From Planctomycetota bacterium (GTDB lineage Bacteria; Planctomycetota; Phycisphaerae; WQYP01), in NCBI GenBank assembly GCA_021808105.1, contig JAKBCC010000028.1:1-37518 (forward strand): a DNA stretch of 37,518 bases, given 5' to 3'. The first letter of the stretch is position 1. Every line of letters begins with the position of its first letter. This document shows positions 23,646 to 31,934 of the stretch, piece after piece. The notes under the pieces were generated by a model. It made no database searches. It saw only the letters and a program-made list of their open reading frames with translations, and was not told where the DNA came from. The translations under genes were made by a program, and so were the position numbers.

Positions 23646-26063
23646 TCAGGTTTTGCTGCCTTGAGGATTGCCGCCTCGCACCGATTCCAAAGCGCCGCTC
23701 GGCTCCCGCCGGCGGCTCGGATGATCCGATGATTGGGAAAATCTGACAATCAGCGGTTGAGCGGTGTTACTCCACTGAATGCCCAGACCTTCCGCAAGTT
23801 CCCGCTGTTCCTGACCGTTGATCACGTCCGCTACACTGCGGCAGTGGCGCAAAATAACAGTGATATTTTTGGCGTGACCATCAGAAGTAAACACCACTTC
23901 GCCGGCCCGGCGCTGCACTTTAAAAACCGCCGATTTTCCGTCAGATGCCGCCACACGCGCATCCAGCGTCGCCGGGGCATCAACCTCAAATACATCCAGC
24001 GTCAACGGCTGATCCACCATCCACTGCGGCCGCTGCGTTTCACCGGACATCGGAATAATGGAGTTGGCCTTCACAAATAGCGGCAGCTCCATAAAGTTCA
24101 TTTTTTCCCGCCGCCAACCGCCGCCGTCCACCACCCGGTTGGTCAATAAATCCGTCCAGCGACCCGCCGGCAGAAAATATTCAGCCATGCCGTCGTCGCG
24201 GAACACCGGTGCCACCAGGATTGATGATCCAAGCATATATTGCCGATCCAAATACCGACATGCCGGATCATCCGGGTATTCCAATACCATCGCACGCAAC
24301 ACCGGCCAGCCATGTTCCGCCGCATCCTGCGCAGCGGAAAAAAGATAGGGAAACAGACGATTCTTCAAAGCTGTAAAATGCCGCATCACGGCGACCGATT
24401 CTTCATCAAACAGCCACGGGACCCGATACGATTCTGATCCGTGCAGGCGGCTATGGGTGGACAATAATCCAAATGCAATCCAGCGTTTATACAACCCCGC
24501 ATCCGCTTTGCCGGTGAATCCCCCGATATCATGGCTCCAGAAGGCCGGCCCGGACATGCAGAAACTTAAGCCCCCGCGAAGATCCTCCGCCATGGATTCA
24601 AAAGTGGCTTCGCAATCGCCGCCCCAGGAAACAGGAAATTTTTGAATACCGGTTGTGCCCGATCGGCCGAATACCAGTGCCTGGCCGTTGCCATGATGTT
24701 TTTCCAGCAATTCAAATACACACTTGTTATAGAGATAGCTATAATAGTTGTGCATAAGCTCCGGATCAGAGCCGTCAAAATACTGCACGGATTCGGTCGG
24801 AATATATTCACCAAAATCAGTTTTGAAGGCGTCCACGCCCATGTCCAGCAGTGCCTGCAGCTTGCCGCAATACCATTGCCGCGCACCGGGATTGGTAAAA
24901 TCGACCAGCGCCATTCCGGGCTGCCAGGCGTCGCGTTGAAATACCGAGCCGTCCTGCCTGCGGATGAAATAATTGTTTTCCCGCCCCTCTTTAAACAAGG
25001 GCGAAAGCTGGGAAATGTAAGGATTAATCCATACACATATTTTTAAGCCTTTGGCTTTCAGTCGCGTGAGCATCCCTTCCGGATCGGGAAATGCCGTGCG
25101 ATCCCACTGAAAATCGCACCATTGCCGCTCTTTCATCCAGAAACAGTCAAAATGAAATACACTCAATGGAATGCCGCGCTGGGCCATGCCATCGACAAAT
25201 TCCATCACGGTTTTTTCATCATACCGCGTGGTAAACGAGGTACTAAGCCATAAGCCAAATGACCATGCGGGCGGCACCGCCGGACGTCCGCTTAACAGCG
25301 TGTATTTACTTAAAACGGCTTTCAGGTCCGGCCCATGGAACAGATAATAATCCAGGGATTCTCCGGGAACGCTGAATTGCATTTGCGTCACGCGCTCGGT
25401 GCCAATTTCAAAATCCACTTTCCCCGGTGAATTTACCAGTACGCCATAGCCCCGGCTCGAGAGATAAAAGGGTATATTTTTATAAGCCAGGTCACTGGCC
25501 GTACCGCCGTCCTCATTCCAGATGATCACGTTCTGCCCGTTTTTTACCAGCGGGCCGAAGCGTTCTCCCAAGGCATAAATGCACTCCCCTACCGCCATGC
25601 TCAGCCGCTGCATCATAAACGCGCCAGAAGACTGAACCTGCATGTAAGCCAGGCTTTCCGGGCCGGCTTGCGTCACGACATTGCCGTGCGAATCCAGAAA
25701 GCTCACGGCCCAGGTATTTTTTTCGATACGAACCGTCAGGTTACCGGTGGTTAAAATAATTGCCGCCGATTGATCCTCCACCGTCCAACTTGAGCTGACG
25801 GCCCGATAATCCAGATCAAATCCCGCAGGCTGCACAGCAGAGGGTTTGTGATGATGAATTTGCACGCGTACCACATCGGGCATGGGTGAGGAAAAGCATA
25901 ATTCCAGAATCGTTCCTTCAAACCGATCGGCCCCTTCCGTCCCGGAATGATCCAAGCTCCAGATACGAACCGCATTTTTTTCAATGCTATGGCGGTAAAG
26001 TCGCCTGGCCACCGATGGGCTTACCTCCGGCCGCCATCGCCATGCACCATGTCTGAATTTCAT
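23646..26063 (-). CDS. yicI: Glycoside hydrolase family 31 alpha-xylosidase (YicI-like)
   Basis: This 805-residue enzyme would remove non-reducing alpha-1,6-xylosyl groups from xyloglucan oligosaccharides. It has an N-terminal beta-sandwich (about 1-250), a TIM barrel (about 265-600) and C-terminal beta domains. The nucleophile is Asp416 in D-A-F-K-T-D-F-G-E, the same number as in E. coli YicI, and the acid/base is predicted at Asp483 in W-G-G-D-C-E-A-T. The F-H-F-D-C-F-W-M motif is diagnostic of the xylosidase subgroup rather than alpha-glucosidases. There is no signal peptide, so it acts in the cytoplasm on imported oligosaccharides. GH74 follows 74 bases downstream. The last 25 or so residues are Ser/Arg/Pro-rich and probably disordered. 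The start is ATG 26063; upstream readable sequence back to a GTG at 26350 lacks recognisable content. Confidence 0.93.
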   Translation of the reverse strand: MKFRHGAWRWRPEVSPSVARRLYRHSIEKNAVRIWSLDHSGTEGADRFEGTILELCFSSPMPDVVRVQIHHHKPSAVQPAGFDLDYRAVSSSWTVEDQSAAIILTTGNLTVRIEKNTWAVSFLDSHGNVVTQAGPESLAYMQVQSSGAFMMQRLSMAVGECIYALGERFGPLVKNGQNVIIWNEDGGTASDLAYKNIPFYLSSRGYGVLVNSPGKVDFEIGTERVTQMQFSVPGESLDYYLFHGPDLKAVLSKYTLLSGRPAVPPAWSFGLWLSTSFTTRYDEKTVMEFVDGMAQRGIPLSVFHFDCFWMKERQWCDFQWDRTAFPDPEGMLTRLKAKGLKICVWINPYISQLSPLFKEGRENNYFIRRQDGSVFQRDAWQPGMALVDFTNPGARQWYCGKLQALLDMGVDAFKTDFGEYIPTESVQYFDGSDPELMHNYYSYLYNKCVFELLEKHHGNGQALVFGRSGTTGIQKFPVSWGGDCEATFESMAEDLRGGLSFCMSGPAFWSHDIGGFTGKADAGLYKRWIAFGLLSTHSRLHGSESYRVPWLFDEESVAVMRHFTALKNRLFPYLFSAAQDAAEHGWPVLRAMVLEYPDDPACRYLDRQYMLGSSILVAPVFRDDGMAEYFLPAGRWTDLLTNRVVDGGGWRREKMNFMELPLFVKANSIIPMSGETQRPQWMVDQPLTLDVFEVDAPATLDARVAASDGKSAVFKVQRRAGEVVFTSDGHAKNITVILRHCRSVADVINGQEQRELAEGLGIQWSNTAQPLIVRFSQSSDHPSRRREPSGALESVRGGNPQGSKT

Positions 26064-26452
26064 ATTACCTGTCCGTTATAATCGTGTTGTGATCCTGAAA
26101 TCCACAGTCCTGCAATTTCATCGACAGAACCATGCTGATAACCCGAAAATTTCCGCCGCCCAACGGCGGTAATGGCGAGGAGCGCCGGCGTTTTAACAAC
26201 GTGCAGATCTGCCCGCATTCCGCGAATGTTATCAACTTCTCCTATTGTCCGCCCGCCGCCGGTAATCCAGTAGCGGAATTTTGTATGCCTTGCGAATGAA
26301 GCCGGCCGCGTATTACCGCTAAGTCTACAATCCGATGGAGCTTCCGCCACTACGTACAGCGCAAAAGTTTTTACCAGTAGCGCAAAACTAAATCCGAGGT
26401 CCGCCCTGCTTACAACAGCATTTTCGCATCCAACCGGGACACCGGGGCCTCA
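26064..26452. other. Intergenic region between the copper ATPase and GH31 genes
   Basis: No gene is supported here. A 96-codon minus-strand frame starting at a GTG (26350) and ending on the GH31 start codon has no motif, weak codon structure and no ribosome-binding site. The GH31-GH74 promoter must lie here. AGCGCAAAA occurs twice (about 26358-26366 and 26379-26387, about 21 bp apart), a possible regulator site but short enough to be chance. Confidence 0.35.
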
Positions 26453-28984
26453 TTATACTTTCAGATTTCGCAGGCGCAGTGAGTTGGCAATAACCGATAC
26501 GCTGCTGAAGCTCATTGCGGCCGCGGCTATCATGGGGCTTAACAGAATGCCAAACCAGGGATATAAAATACCCGCGGCAATTGGTATTCCCAGAATGTTA
26601 TAACCGAACGCCCATAACAGATTCTGGCGAATATTCCGCATCGTCGCAATGCTGACGTGCCGCGCCTGGAGAATGCCCGCCAAATCTCCATGCAGCAATG
26701 TCACCCCCGCACTGGCAATGGCGGAATCCGTTCCCGTGCCCATGGCAATTCCCACATCCGCCTGCGCCAGAGCCGGGGCATCATTAATACCATCGCCCGC
26801 CAGAGCGACTTTTCGTCCCTGACTTTGCAGGCGGCGCACCACCTCGGCTTTTTCCTGCGGCAGCGTATTGGCTTCAACGGTGTCAATGCCAAGTCGCCGG
26901 GCAACAGCGGTGGCCGAAGCCTGGTTATCGCCGGTAATCATAACCACCGACAATCCCAGAGACTTGATCAGCTTAACCATTTCCGCCGCGCCGGAACGCA
27001 GAGGATCTTCTGTACCCAGCAGGCCCATCAATTTTCCGTCTGCCGCCACATACATAATCGTCTGCCCGATGCTGCGCCGAGCTTCGTCGGATTGAGGTAC
27101 AGAGTCAATGGTAATCTGCAGTTGCCGCATCAGGGCCGAGTTGCCAATGGCCACGCGGCGGCCATTGATTTCCGCGCTCACGCCCTTTCCGCTGATGGAC
27201 TGGAATTGCTGAACCGGCAGCAACGGAAGGTGATGCTCCCGGGCGGCGGAAATAATCGCGACCGCAAGAGGATGCTCGCTGGCCCGCTCCATCGACGCGG
27301 CCCATTGAAGTAAATCATCAGCCGAAACGCCCGGCTGTGGCTGAAGCATTACCACCTTCGGACGCCCCTGCGTAAGCGTGCCGGTTTTATCCAGGGCGAT
27401 GGTGTCAATTTTTTCCAGGCGTTCGAGAACATCCGCGTTTTTTATCAGCACACCGGCCTGGGCTGCCCGGCCGACACCCACCATGATAGACATGGGCGTG
27501 GCCAACCCCAAGGCGCAGGGGCAGGCGATCATCACCACGGCCACAGCATTCACCAGAGCATAGGCCATCGCCGGAGCCGGGCCGAAGACAGACCACAAAA
27601 TAAACGTCAGAACAGCCGAGGCCACGACCGCCGGCACAAAAATACCGGAAACCTTATCGGCCAGGCTTTGAATAGCCGCGCGGCTGCGCTGCGCCTGCGA
27701 AACCAAAGCCACAATTTGCGCCAGCAGCGTATCAGCCCCGACTTTTTGCGCCTCCATTACCAGGCCACCGGTGCCATTGACTGTGCCGCCAACGACTTTA
27801 TCACCAGCCGTCTTGAGCACGGGAACCGGTTCGCCGGAAATCATGGATTCGTCCACGGTACTGGAACCTTCCAGCACGATCCCATCCACTGGAAGTCTTT
27901 CGCCGGGACGCACCTGGAGTTTATCTCCCACGGCAATCTGTTCCACCGGCACGTCCTGTTGATCGCCGTCAGCGGTGATACGACGGGCGTTTTTAGGTGA
28001 TAAATCCAGCAGTTCGCGGATGGCCGCACCGGTTTTGCTGCGTGCCCGCAGTTCGAGCGTCTGGCCCAGCAGCACCAGCACGACAATCACGGCGGCAGCT
28101 TCAAAGTATGTGGCCACGACACCGGGATGATCTTGAAATGCCGGCGGAAATATGTGCGGTACCAGCGTTGCAATAAAGCTGTACACATACGCCACGCCCA
28201 CGCCTAAACCAATCAGCGTAAACATGTTCAGATGCCACGTTTTGATGGAGGCCCACGCCCTTACAAAAAAAGGCCGGCCGCACCAGAACACCACCGGCGT
28301 AGACAATACAAGGTTGGCCCAGTTTATCCACGGTGCCACGCTAAGATGGACAACATTAAAATCCGCCAGCATGGATAAGATAAATACGGGTACCGTCAGG
28401 GCCAGGCCTATGCGAAAACGTCGGGACATATCCACCAATTCCGGATTTTCCTGATCGCTGGTCGCTTGAACTTCCATTGGCTCTAGCGCCATTCCGCATA
28501 TGGGGCACGCACCCGGTTGTTCACGAATAATTTCCGGGTCCATGGGGCAGGTATAACGCATTGCCTTCCCCGCGGGCGACGCCGGCCCATCAGGCTCTAA
28601 AGCCATACCGCACTTGGGACACGCTCCCGGTTGATCGCTGGTGACTTCCGGGTGCATGGGGCAGATGTATCGGCGTTTCGTGTTTGCGATCGGCGGTTGC
28701 GTCCCATCAGGCAATTTAGCGGCACCAGACGAAGTCATCGCCTGTGCGGAAACACCCAGTTGGACCAAGGCCCCGGTGCCCGGCGTTGCCAGCCGCTTAT
28801 TAAGATATTTTTCCGGGTCGCTCCGGAATTTTCCCAGACAACTTTTACAGCAGAAATAATAGTTTATGCCGCCATGCTCGTAACGTCCCGCCGCTGTTTC
28901 GGGCTTGACCTTCATTCCGCAGACCGGATCAATAATTTCAGCCGCACGCGATGTTGTATCAGGTTTTAGATCCATGGCATTCAT
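26453..28984 (-). CDS. Copper-translocating P1B-type ATPase with YHS and Cys-rich N-terminal domains
   Basis: This 843-residue inner-membrane pump exports Cu+ (or a related soft metal) using ATP. Order: YHS domain (about 18-61, I-D-P-V-C-G-M-K-V ... Y-F-C-C-K-S-C); two heavy-metal-binding Y-x-C-P-M-x-P-E ... C-P-x-C-G-M-x-L motifs (about 106-131 and 144-169); transmembrane helices; then T-G-E-type actuator motif I-S-G-E-P-V-P (about 382-388). The CPC metal-site motif is at 488-490, the phosphorylated Asp532 is in D-K-T-G-T-L-T, and the [10 protein letters not shown] hinge is near the end. The start ATG 28984 has GGGAG nine bases upstream; ATG 28975 is possible. No CueR, CsoR or CopY regulator or CopZ chaperone is adjacent. 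The divergent ilvC gene lies beyond a repeat-rich spacer. Confidence 0.93.
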   Translation of the reverse strand: MNAMDLKPDTTSRAAEIIDPVCGMKVKPETAAGRYEHGGINYYFCCKSCLGKFRSDPEKYLNKRLATPGTGALVQLGVSAQAMTSSGAAKLPDGTQPPIANTKRRYICPMHPEVTSDQPGACPKCGMALEPDGPASPAGKAMRYTCPMDPEIIREQPGACPICGMALEPMEVQATSDQENPELVDMSRRFRIGLALTVPVFILSMLADFNVVHLSVAPWINWANLVLSTPVVFWCGRPFFVRAWASIKTWHLNMFTLIGLGVGVAYVYSFIATLVPHIFPPAFQDHPGVVATYFEAAAVIVVLVLLGQTLELRARSKTGAAIRELLDLSPKNARRITADGDQQDVPVEQIAVGDKLQVRPGERLPVDGIVLEGSSTVDESMISGEPVPVLKTAGDKVVGGTVNGTGGLVMEAQKVGADTLLAQIVALVSQAQRSRAAIQSLADKVSGIFVPAVVASAVLTFILWSVFGPAPAMAYALVNAVAVVMIACPCALGLATPMSIMVGVGRAAQAGVLIKNADVLERLEKIDTIALDKTGTLTQGRPKVVMLQPQPGVSADDLLQWAASMERASEHPLAVAIISAAREHHLPLLPVQQFQSISGKGVSAEINGRRVAIGNSALMRQLQITIDSVPQSDEARRSIGQTIMYVAADGKLMGLLGTEDPLRSGAAEMVKLIKSLGLSVVMITGDNQASATAVARRLGIDTVEANTLPQEKAEVVRRLQSQGRKVALAGDGINDAPALAQADVGIAMGTGTDSAIASAGVTLLHGDLAGILQARHVSIATMRNIRQNLLWAFGYNILGIPIAAGILYPWFGILLSPMIAAAAMSFSSVSVIANSLRLRNLKV

Positions 28985-29014
28985 ATTTTTGTACTCCCAG
29001 GGGGGATATGCTTT

Positions 29015-29043
29015 ATCGTAGAGCAGCGGATGACGCGAGGCAA
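29015..29043 (-). promoter_or_regulatory. Candidate promoter for the copper ATPase
   Basis: On the minus strand TTGCCT (29043-29038) and TACGAT (29020-29015) lie 17 bp apart, each matching consensus at four of six positions. The leader would be about 25 nt and includes the GGGAG ribosome-binding site. No MerR-type dyad with a 19-bp spacer is visible. Confidence 0.3.
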
Positions 29044-29060
29044 GTTTTCAGCGGTGCCCG

Positions 29061-29202
29061 GTTGCCCGGGGCGTGGCAATTTTTCCTGGCCGGGTAAAAA
29101 AGCCGCCTTTTCACAGGAATGCTGAAGCCCACCGGGATAAACCCGGCGGCTCGCCGGTCGAGTTGATGCGGGGTGCCCGGAAAAATTGCCACACCCGTTG
29201 CC
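29061..29202. mobile_element. MITE-like nested inverted-repeat element
   Basis: GTGGCAATTTTTCC (29073-29086) and GGAAAAATTGCCAC (29179-29192) are perfect 14-bp inverted arms that extend imperfectly to about 20 bp at the ends. Inside are a second inverted pair, AGCCGCC (29101-29107) with GGCGGCT (29145-29151), and a small CCGGG-ATAAA-CCCGG hairpin. The hexamer GTTGCC flanks the element on both sides (29061-29066 and 29197-29202), as a target-site duplication would. It has no coding capacity. The alternative is a large RNA structure, such as a REP-like or termination element, in the spacer before ilvC. Confidence 0.45.
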
Positions 29203-29312
29203 GGTCCATCGCTTATTTGACCCCCTGCGATTGATCCTCTATTCTTATAGCCTTGTTGATTTTGTTGTAGTTACATTAGAGTAACAGGGCTTAGTAGTAA
29301 AAGGTAAAGCAG

Positions 29313-30335
29313 ATGGCTGGAAACGAAACCACACTGAAGATTTATTACGAGAATGAAGCGCCAATTTCCGGCCTGAATGGAAAAACTGCGGCCGTTCTAG
29401 GGTATGGCTCCCAGGGGCATGCCCATGCACAAAACCTGCGCGACAGCGGTGTGAAGGTCATCGTGGCCAATCGGCGCGATTCGGCCAATGGCAAACTGGC
29501 TATTGAACACGGCTTTGATCCCATGCCGATTCCCGACGCCGTCAAAGCGGCTGATCTGATTATCGCCACACTTCCTGATGAATTGCAGCCGGATATTTAC
29601 GTCCGGGATATCGGGCCTCATCTGAAAGCCGGCAAAACATTCGGTGCCACCCACGGCTTCGGAATTCATTTCAAGCAAATCGTTCCTTCCAAAGATATTG
29701 ACGTTGTTATGATTGCCCCCAAAGGTCCGGGCCATTTGGTGCGCAGCGAATATGTCAAAGGCGGCGGCGTGCCCTGTCTGGTGGCGGTTCATCAGAACCC
29801 CAGCGGTCAGGCGATGAAAACCGCTCTGGCTTGGGGCAACGGCGTGGGCGGTGCCCGAGCCGGCATTATTGAAACAAGCTTCAAGAATGAATGCGAAACC
29901 GATTTGTTTGGCGAGCAGGCCGTGCTATGTGGCGGACTCTCAGCTTTAATCAAAGCCGGATTTGAAACGCTGGTGAAAAACGGCTATCCCCCCGAAATGG
30001 CCTATTTTGAATGCGTGCATGAAGTCAAACTGATTGTTGATCTGATTTATCAGGGCGGCTTGAACTACATGCGTTACAGCATCAGCAACACGGCGGAATA
30101 TGGCGACCTTACCCGCGGCCCGCGCATTGTTACCGAAGAAACCAAAAAGGAAATGCAGAGAATTCTCGACGAAATTACATCGGGCAAATTCGCTGCGGAA
30201 TGGATGGCGGAGCACCGGGCCGGCAAGCCGAAATTCAAAGCTCTTTACGAAGCGGATACCAGACATCCGGTTGAAGTCATCGGTCGTAAATTGCGTAAAA
30301 TGATGCGGTGGATCAATTCCAAAGAAGTTGATTAA
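29313..30335 (+). CDS. ilvC: Ketol-acid reductoisomerase (class I)
   Basis: This 340-residue enzyme is the second step of valine, leucine and isoleucine synthesis. It isomerises and reduces 2-acetolactate or 2-aceto-2-hydroxybutyrate using NAD(P)H and Mg2+. The Rossmann motif G-Y-G-S-Q-G-H-A-H-A lies at about residues 30-39. The cofactor loop V-A-N-R-R-D-S-A-N has the Arg and Ser typical of NADPH preference. The T-H-G-F-G-I-H-F segment and the knotted C-terminal domain with F-G-E-Q-A-V-L-C-G-G and E-C-V-H-E-V-K-L-I-V-D metal ligands are intact. The short class I length agrees. The start ATG 29313 has AAGG eight bases upstream. The VOC gene follows 45 bases on, probably in the same operon, but no ilvBN is next to it. 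Confidence 0.97.
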   Translation: MAGNETTLKIYYENEAPISGLNGKTAAVLGYGSQGHAHAQNLRDSGVKVIVANRRDSANGKLAIEHGFDPMPIPDAVKAADLIIATLPDELQPDIYVRDIGPHLKAGKTFGATHGFGIHFKQIVPSKDIDVVMIAPKGPGHLVRSEYVKGGGVPCLVAVHQNPSGQAMKTALAWGNGVGGARAGIIETSFKNECETDLFGEQAVLCGGLSALIKAGFETLVKNGYPPEMAYFECVHEVKLIVDLIYQGGLNYMRYSISNTAEYGDLTRGPRIVTEETKKEMQRILDEITSGKFAAEWMAEHRAGKPKFKALYEADTRHPVEVIGRKLRKMMRWINSKEVD

Positions 30336-30380
30336 CCCCGTTTCATCGAACTAGCCGGAAATGACACACGGAGCGCAAGG

Positions 30381-30806
30381 GTGACAATCAAATTAACCAG
30401 TGGCCTGGATCATGTGGCACTTGCTGCCGACAATACCCAGCAGGTGGTGCAATGGTACAGCCGAATGCTTGGCATGGTGATTATCGCCCAAACCGAACCG
30501 ATGGAAAGCTCCGGCCAGCGCACGTATCTGATCGGTCCGCCGACGTGTAACAACGCCTTTGGCGGCATGATGCTGGAAGTCATGCCCCGTAATGAACATG
30601 TGCGCCGCCCGCGTGAAAGTCACGATCCCGGCATCAGCCATATCGCGTGGATGGTGGAAGATTTTGATGAAGCCTACGCCCATTTGGCCGGGCAGGGTGT
30701 GGGATTTGTCGGCTCGGTGGTAGGCGCTGTAGGCGGCGGGCGACTGATTTCATTTGTTGACTGTGAAGGCAACCTCACGCAAATTGTGGAGCGCAAAAAG
30801 CCCTGA
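30381..30806 (+). CDS. VOC / glyoxalase-fold protein
   Basis: This 141-residue protein is made of two beta-alpha-beta-beta-beta modules typical of the vicinal-oxygen-chelate superfamily. The first is GLDHVALAADNTQQVVQWYSRMLGM, with a metal-ligand His near residue 9. The second is ISHIAWMVEDFDEAYAHLAGQGV, with a His near 83. F-V-D-C-E-G-N-L-T-Q-I-V-E near the end supplies the usual terminal Glu. It could be a glyoxalase, dioxygenase or epimerase; nothing decides this. It starts at GTG 30381 with GGAG seven bases upstream. It lies between ilvC and sppA with short gaps (45 and 48 bases), so it is likely co-transcribed. No pathway link to either neighbour is evident. Confidence 0.85.
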   Translation: MTIKLTSGLDHVALAADNTQQVVQWYSRMLGMVIIAQTEPMESSGQRTYLIGPPTCNNAFGGMMLEVMPRNEHVRRPRESHDPGISHIAWMVEDFDEAYAHLAGQGVGFVGSVVGAVGGGRLISFVDCEGNLTQIVERKKP

Positions 30807-30854
30807 CTTCCACTGCCAATCTGCACCCGATACTCTTACCAGGACATTTTATTT

Positions 30855-31901
30855 ATGCTGAAAACCTATAACATTTCAGGTTCGGCGGAGCATTGGACTT
30901 CTTTTTTCGGGCGTTGCTTTTTGACGGGCAGTGTATGTCTCGTGCTTCTGGCGCTTGCCGGATGCAGCAACCGCACAATCCAGATCAGTTTAGTGCCAAC
31001 CCATGGCGGCATCCATCCGCACATCGTAAAAGCCAGCGCGCACTGGTTGGTCAACAACCGGATTGCCATAGTTAATATCAGCGGCATGCTCATGGACGGC
31101 ACGGCCGGCGGACTATTAGGCGGCGGACATAATCCGGTCAGTGATCTGAAAGAAACGCTGGCAAATATTCAAAGCGATCCACGCGTGAAAGCTGTGGTGC
31201 TTCGCATGAACACACCGGGCGGAACCGTGACTTCCAGTGCCATGATGTACCATGAAATACTGGCTTTTAAGCGAAAAACACACCTGCCCGTGATTGCTTC
31301 CATGATGGATGTGTGCGCCAGCGGCGGATATTACGTGTCCTGCGCTGCGGATTATCAGATGGCCTATCCGACCACCATCACCGGCTCTATCGGCGTTATC
31401 GTACAGTTGTTTAACTTCCACCGCACCTTACGTTATCTGGGTGTGCAGGCTCCGGTGTTTGTCAGCGGCCCCAATAAAGACACCGCATCGCCGTTTCATG
31501 CCATGACGCCCGAAAACAAGAAAATTATCCAGGGCTTTGTCACGCAGTTCTACGCACGGTTCCGCAACATTGTGAAAACATCCCATCCCCAGGTGAATCC
31601 CAAGAATTGGCCCAAGCTCACCGACGGCCGGCCTGTTACCGGTGAAGACGCGTTTCATGATCATCTGATCAATGGCCTGGGCGGTCTGGAATCCGCAATC
31701 AAGCTGGCCAAAAAGATGGCGCATATCCACCACGCCAACGTCGTGCTTTACCGGCGCTACAGCCAATCCAGCGGCTCCATTTACGCCCGCAGCAACATGC
31801 CGGCACCGCAGAGCCGCCAGGTTAACTTAATGAATCTTAACCTGGGCGGGGCGGATGTCAGCGCCCTGTTGCATCCGAATTTCTTTTATATGTGGCAATA
31901 A
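30855..31901 (+). CDS. sppA: Signal peptide peptidase SppA (S49), lipoprotein-type
   Basis: This 348-residue membrane-anchored serine protease of family S49 degrades cleaved signal peptides. The catalytic Ser is S156 in V-C-A-S-G-G-Y-Y, with the general-base Lys at K208 in G-P-N-K-D-T-A-S-P-F. The R-M-N-T-P-G-G oxyanion segment (about 117-123) and the T-G-S-I-G-V strand (about 176-181) are intact, and the size is that of the short, single-domain SppA form. An unusual point is the N-terminus: a 20-residue polar lead, then a hydrophobic stretch ending in the lipobox L-A-G-C (Cys37), so this copy may be a lipoprotein rather than having a plain transmembrane anchor. It is convergent with rmuC, 33 bases between the stops. 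Confidence 0.88.
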   Translation: MLKTYNISGSAEHWTSFFGRCFLTGSVCLVLLALAGCSNRTIQISLVPTHGGIHPHIVKASAHWLVNNRIAIVNISGMLMDGTAGGLLGGGHNPVSDLKETLANIQSDPRVKAVVLRMNTPGGTVTSSAMMYHEILAFKRKTHLPVIASMMDVCASGGYYVSCAADYQMAYPTTITGSIGVIVQLFNFHRTLRYLGVQAPVFVSGPNKDTASPFHAMTPENKKIIQGFVTQFYARFRNIVKTSHPQVNPKNWPKLTDGRPVTGEDAFHDHLINGLGGLESAIKLAKKMAHIHHANVVLYRRYSQSSGSIYARSNMPAPQSRQVNLMNLNLGGADVSALLHPNFFYMWQ

Positions 31902-31934
31902 TTTCGCCGCGCCCGCCCGCAGGGAGATTGATCG

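Larger units (their letters stand above)
28985..29312. other. Divergent spacer between the copper ATPase and ilvC
   Basis: This 328-bp spacer has no gene. It contains the candidate copper-ATPase promoter (29015-29043), the MITE-like element (29061-29202) and about 110 AT-rich bases before ilvC. No T-box, leader peptide with runs of branched-chain codons, or other attenuator was recognised ahead of ilvC. Confidence 0.5.

Noticed and set aside
26060-26350. 96-codon minus-strand frame starting at GTG and overlapping the GH31 start by four bases
   Set aside because: The ATGA overlap is attractive, but there is no ribosome-binding site, motif or coherent hydrophobic/helical pattern, and the codon use looks non-coding.
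29061-29202. Interpretation of the inverted repeats as a simple intrinsic terminator or ilv attenuator
   Set aside because: No U-run follows the stems in either direction and no leader peptide with branched-chain codons was found; the copper ATPase and ilvC diverge here, so no transcript needs ending.
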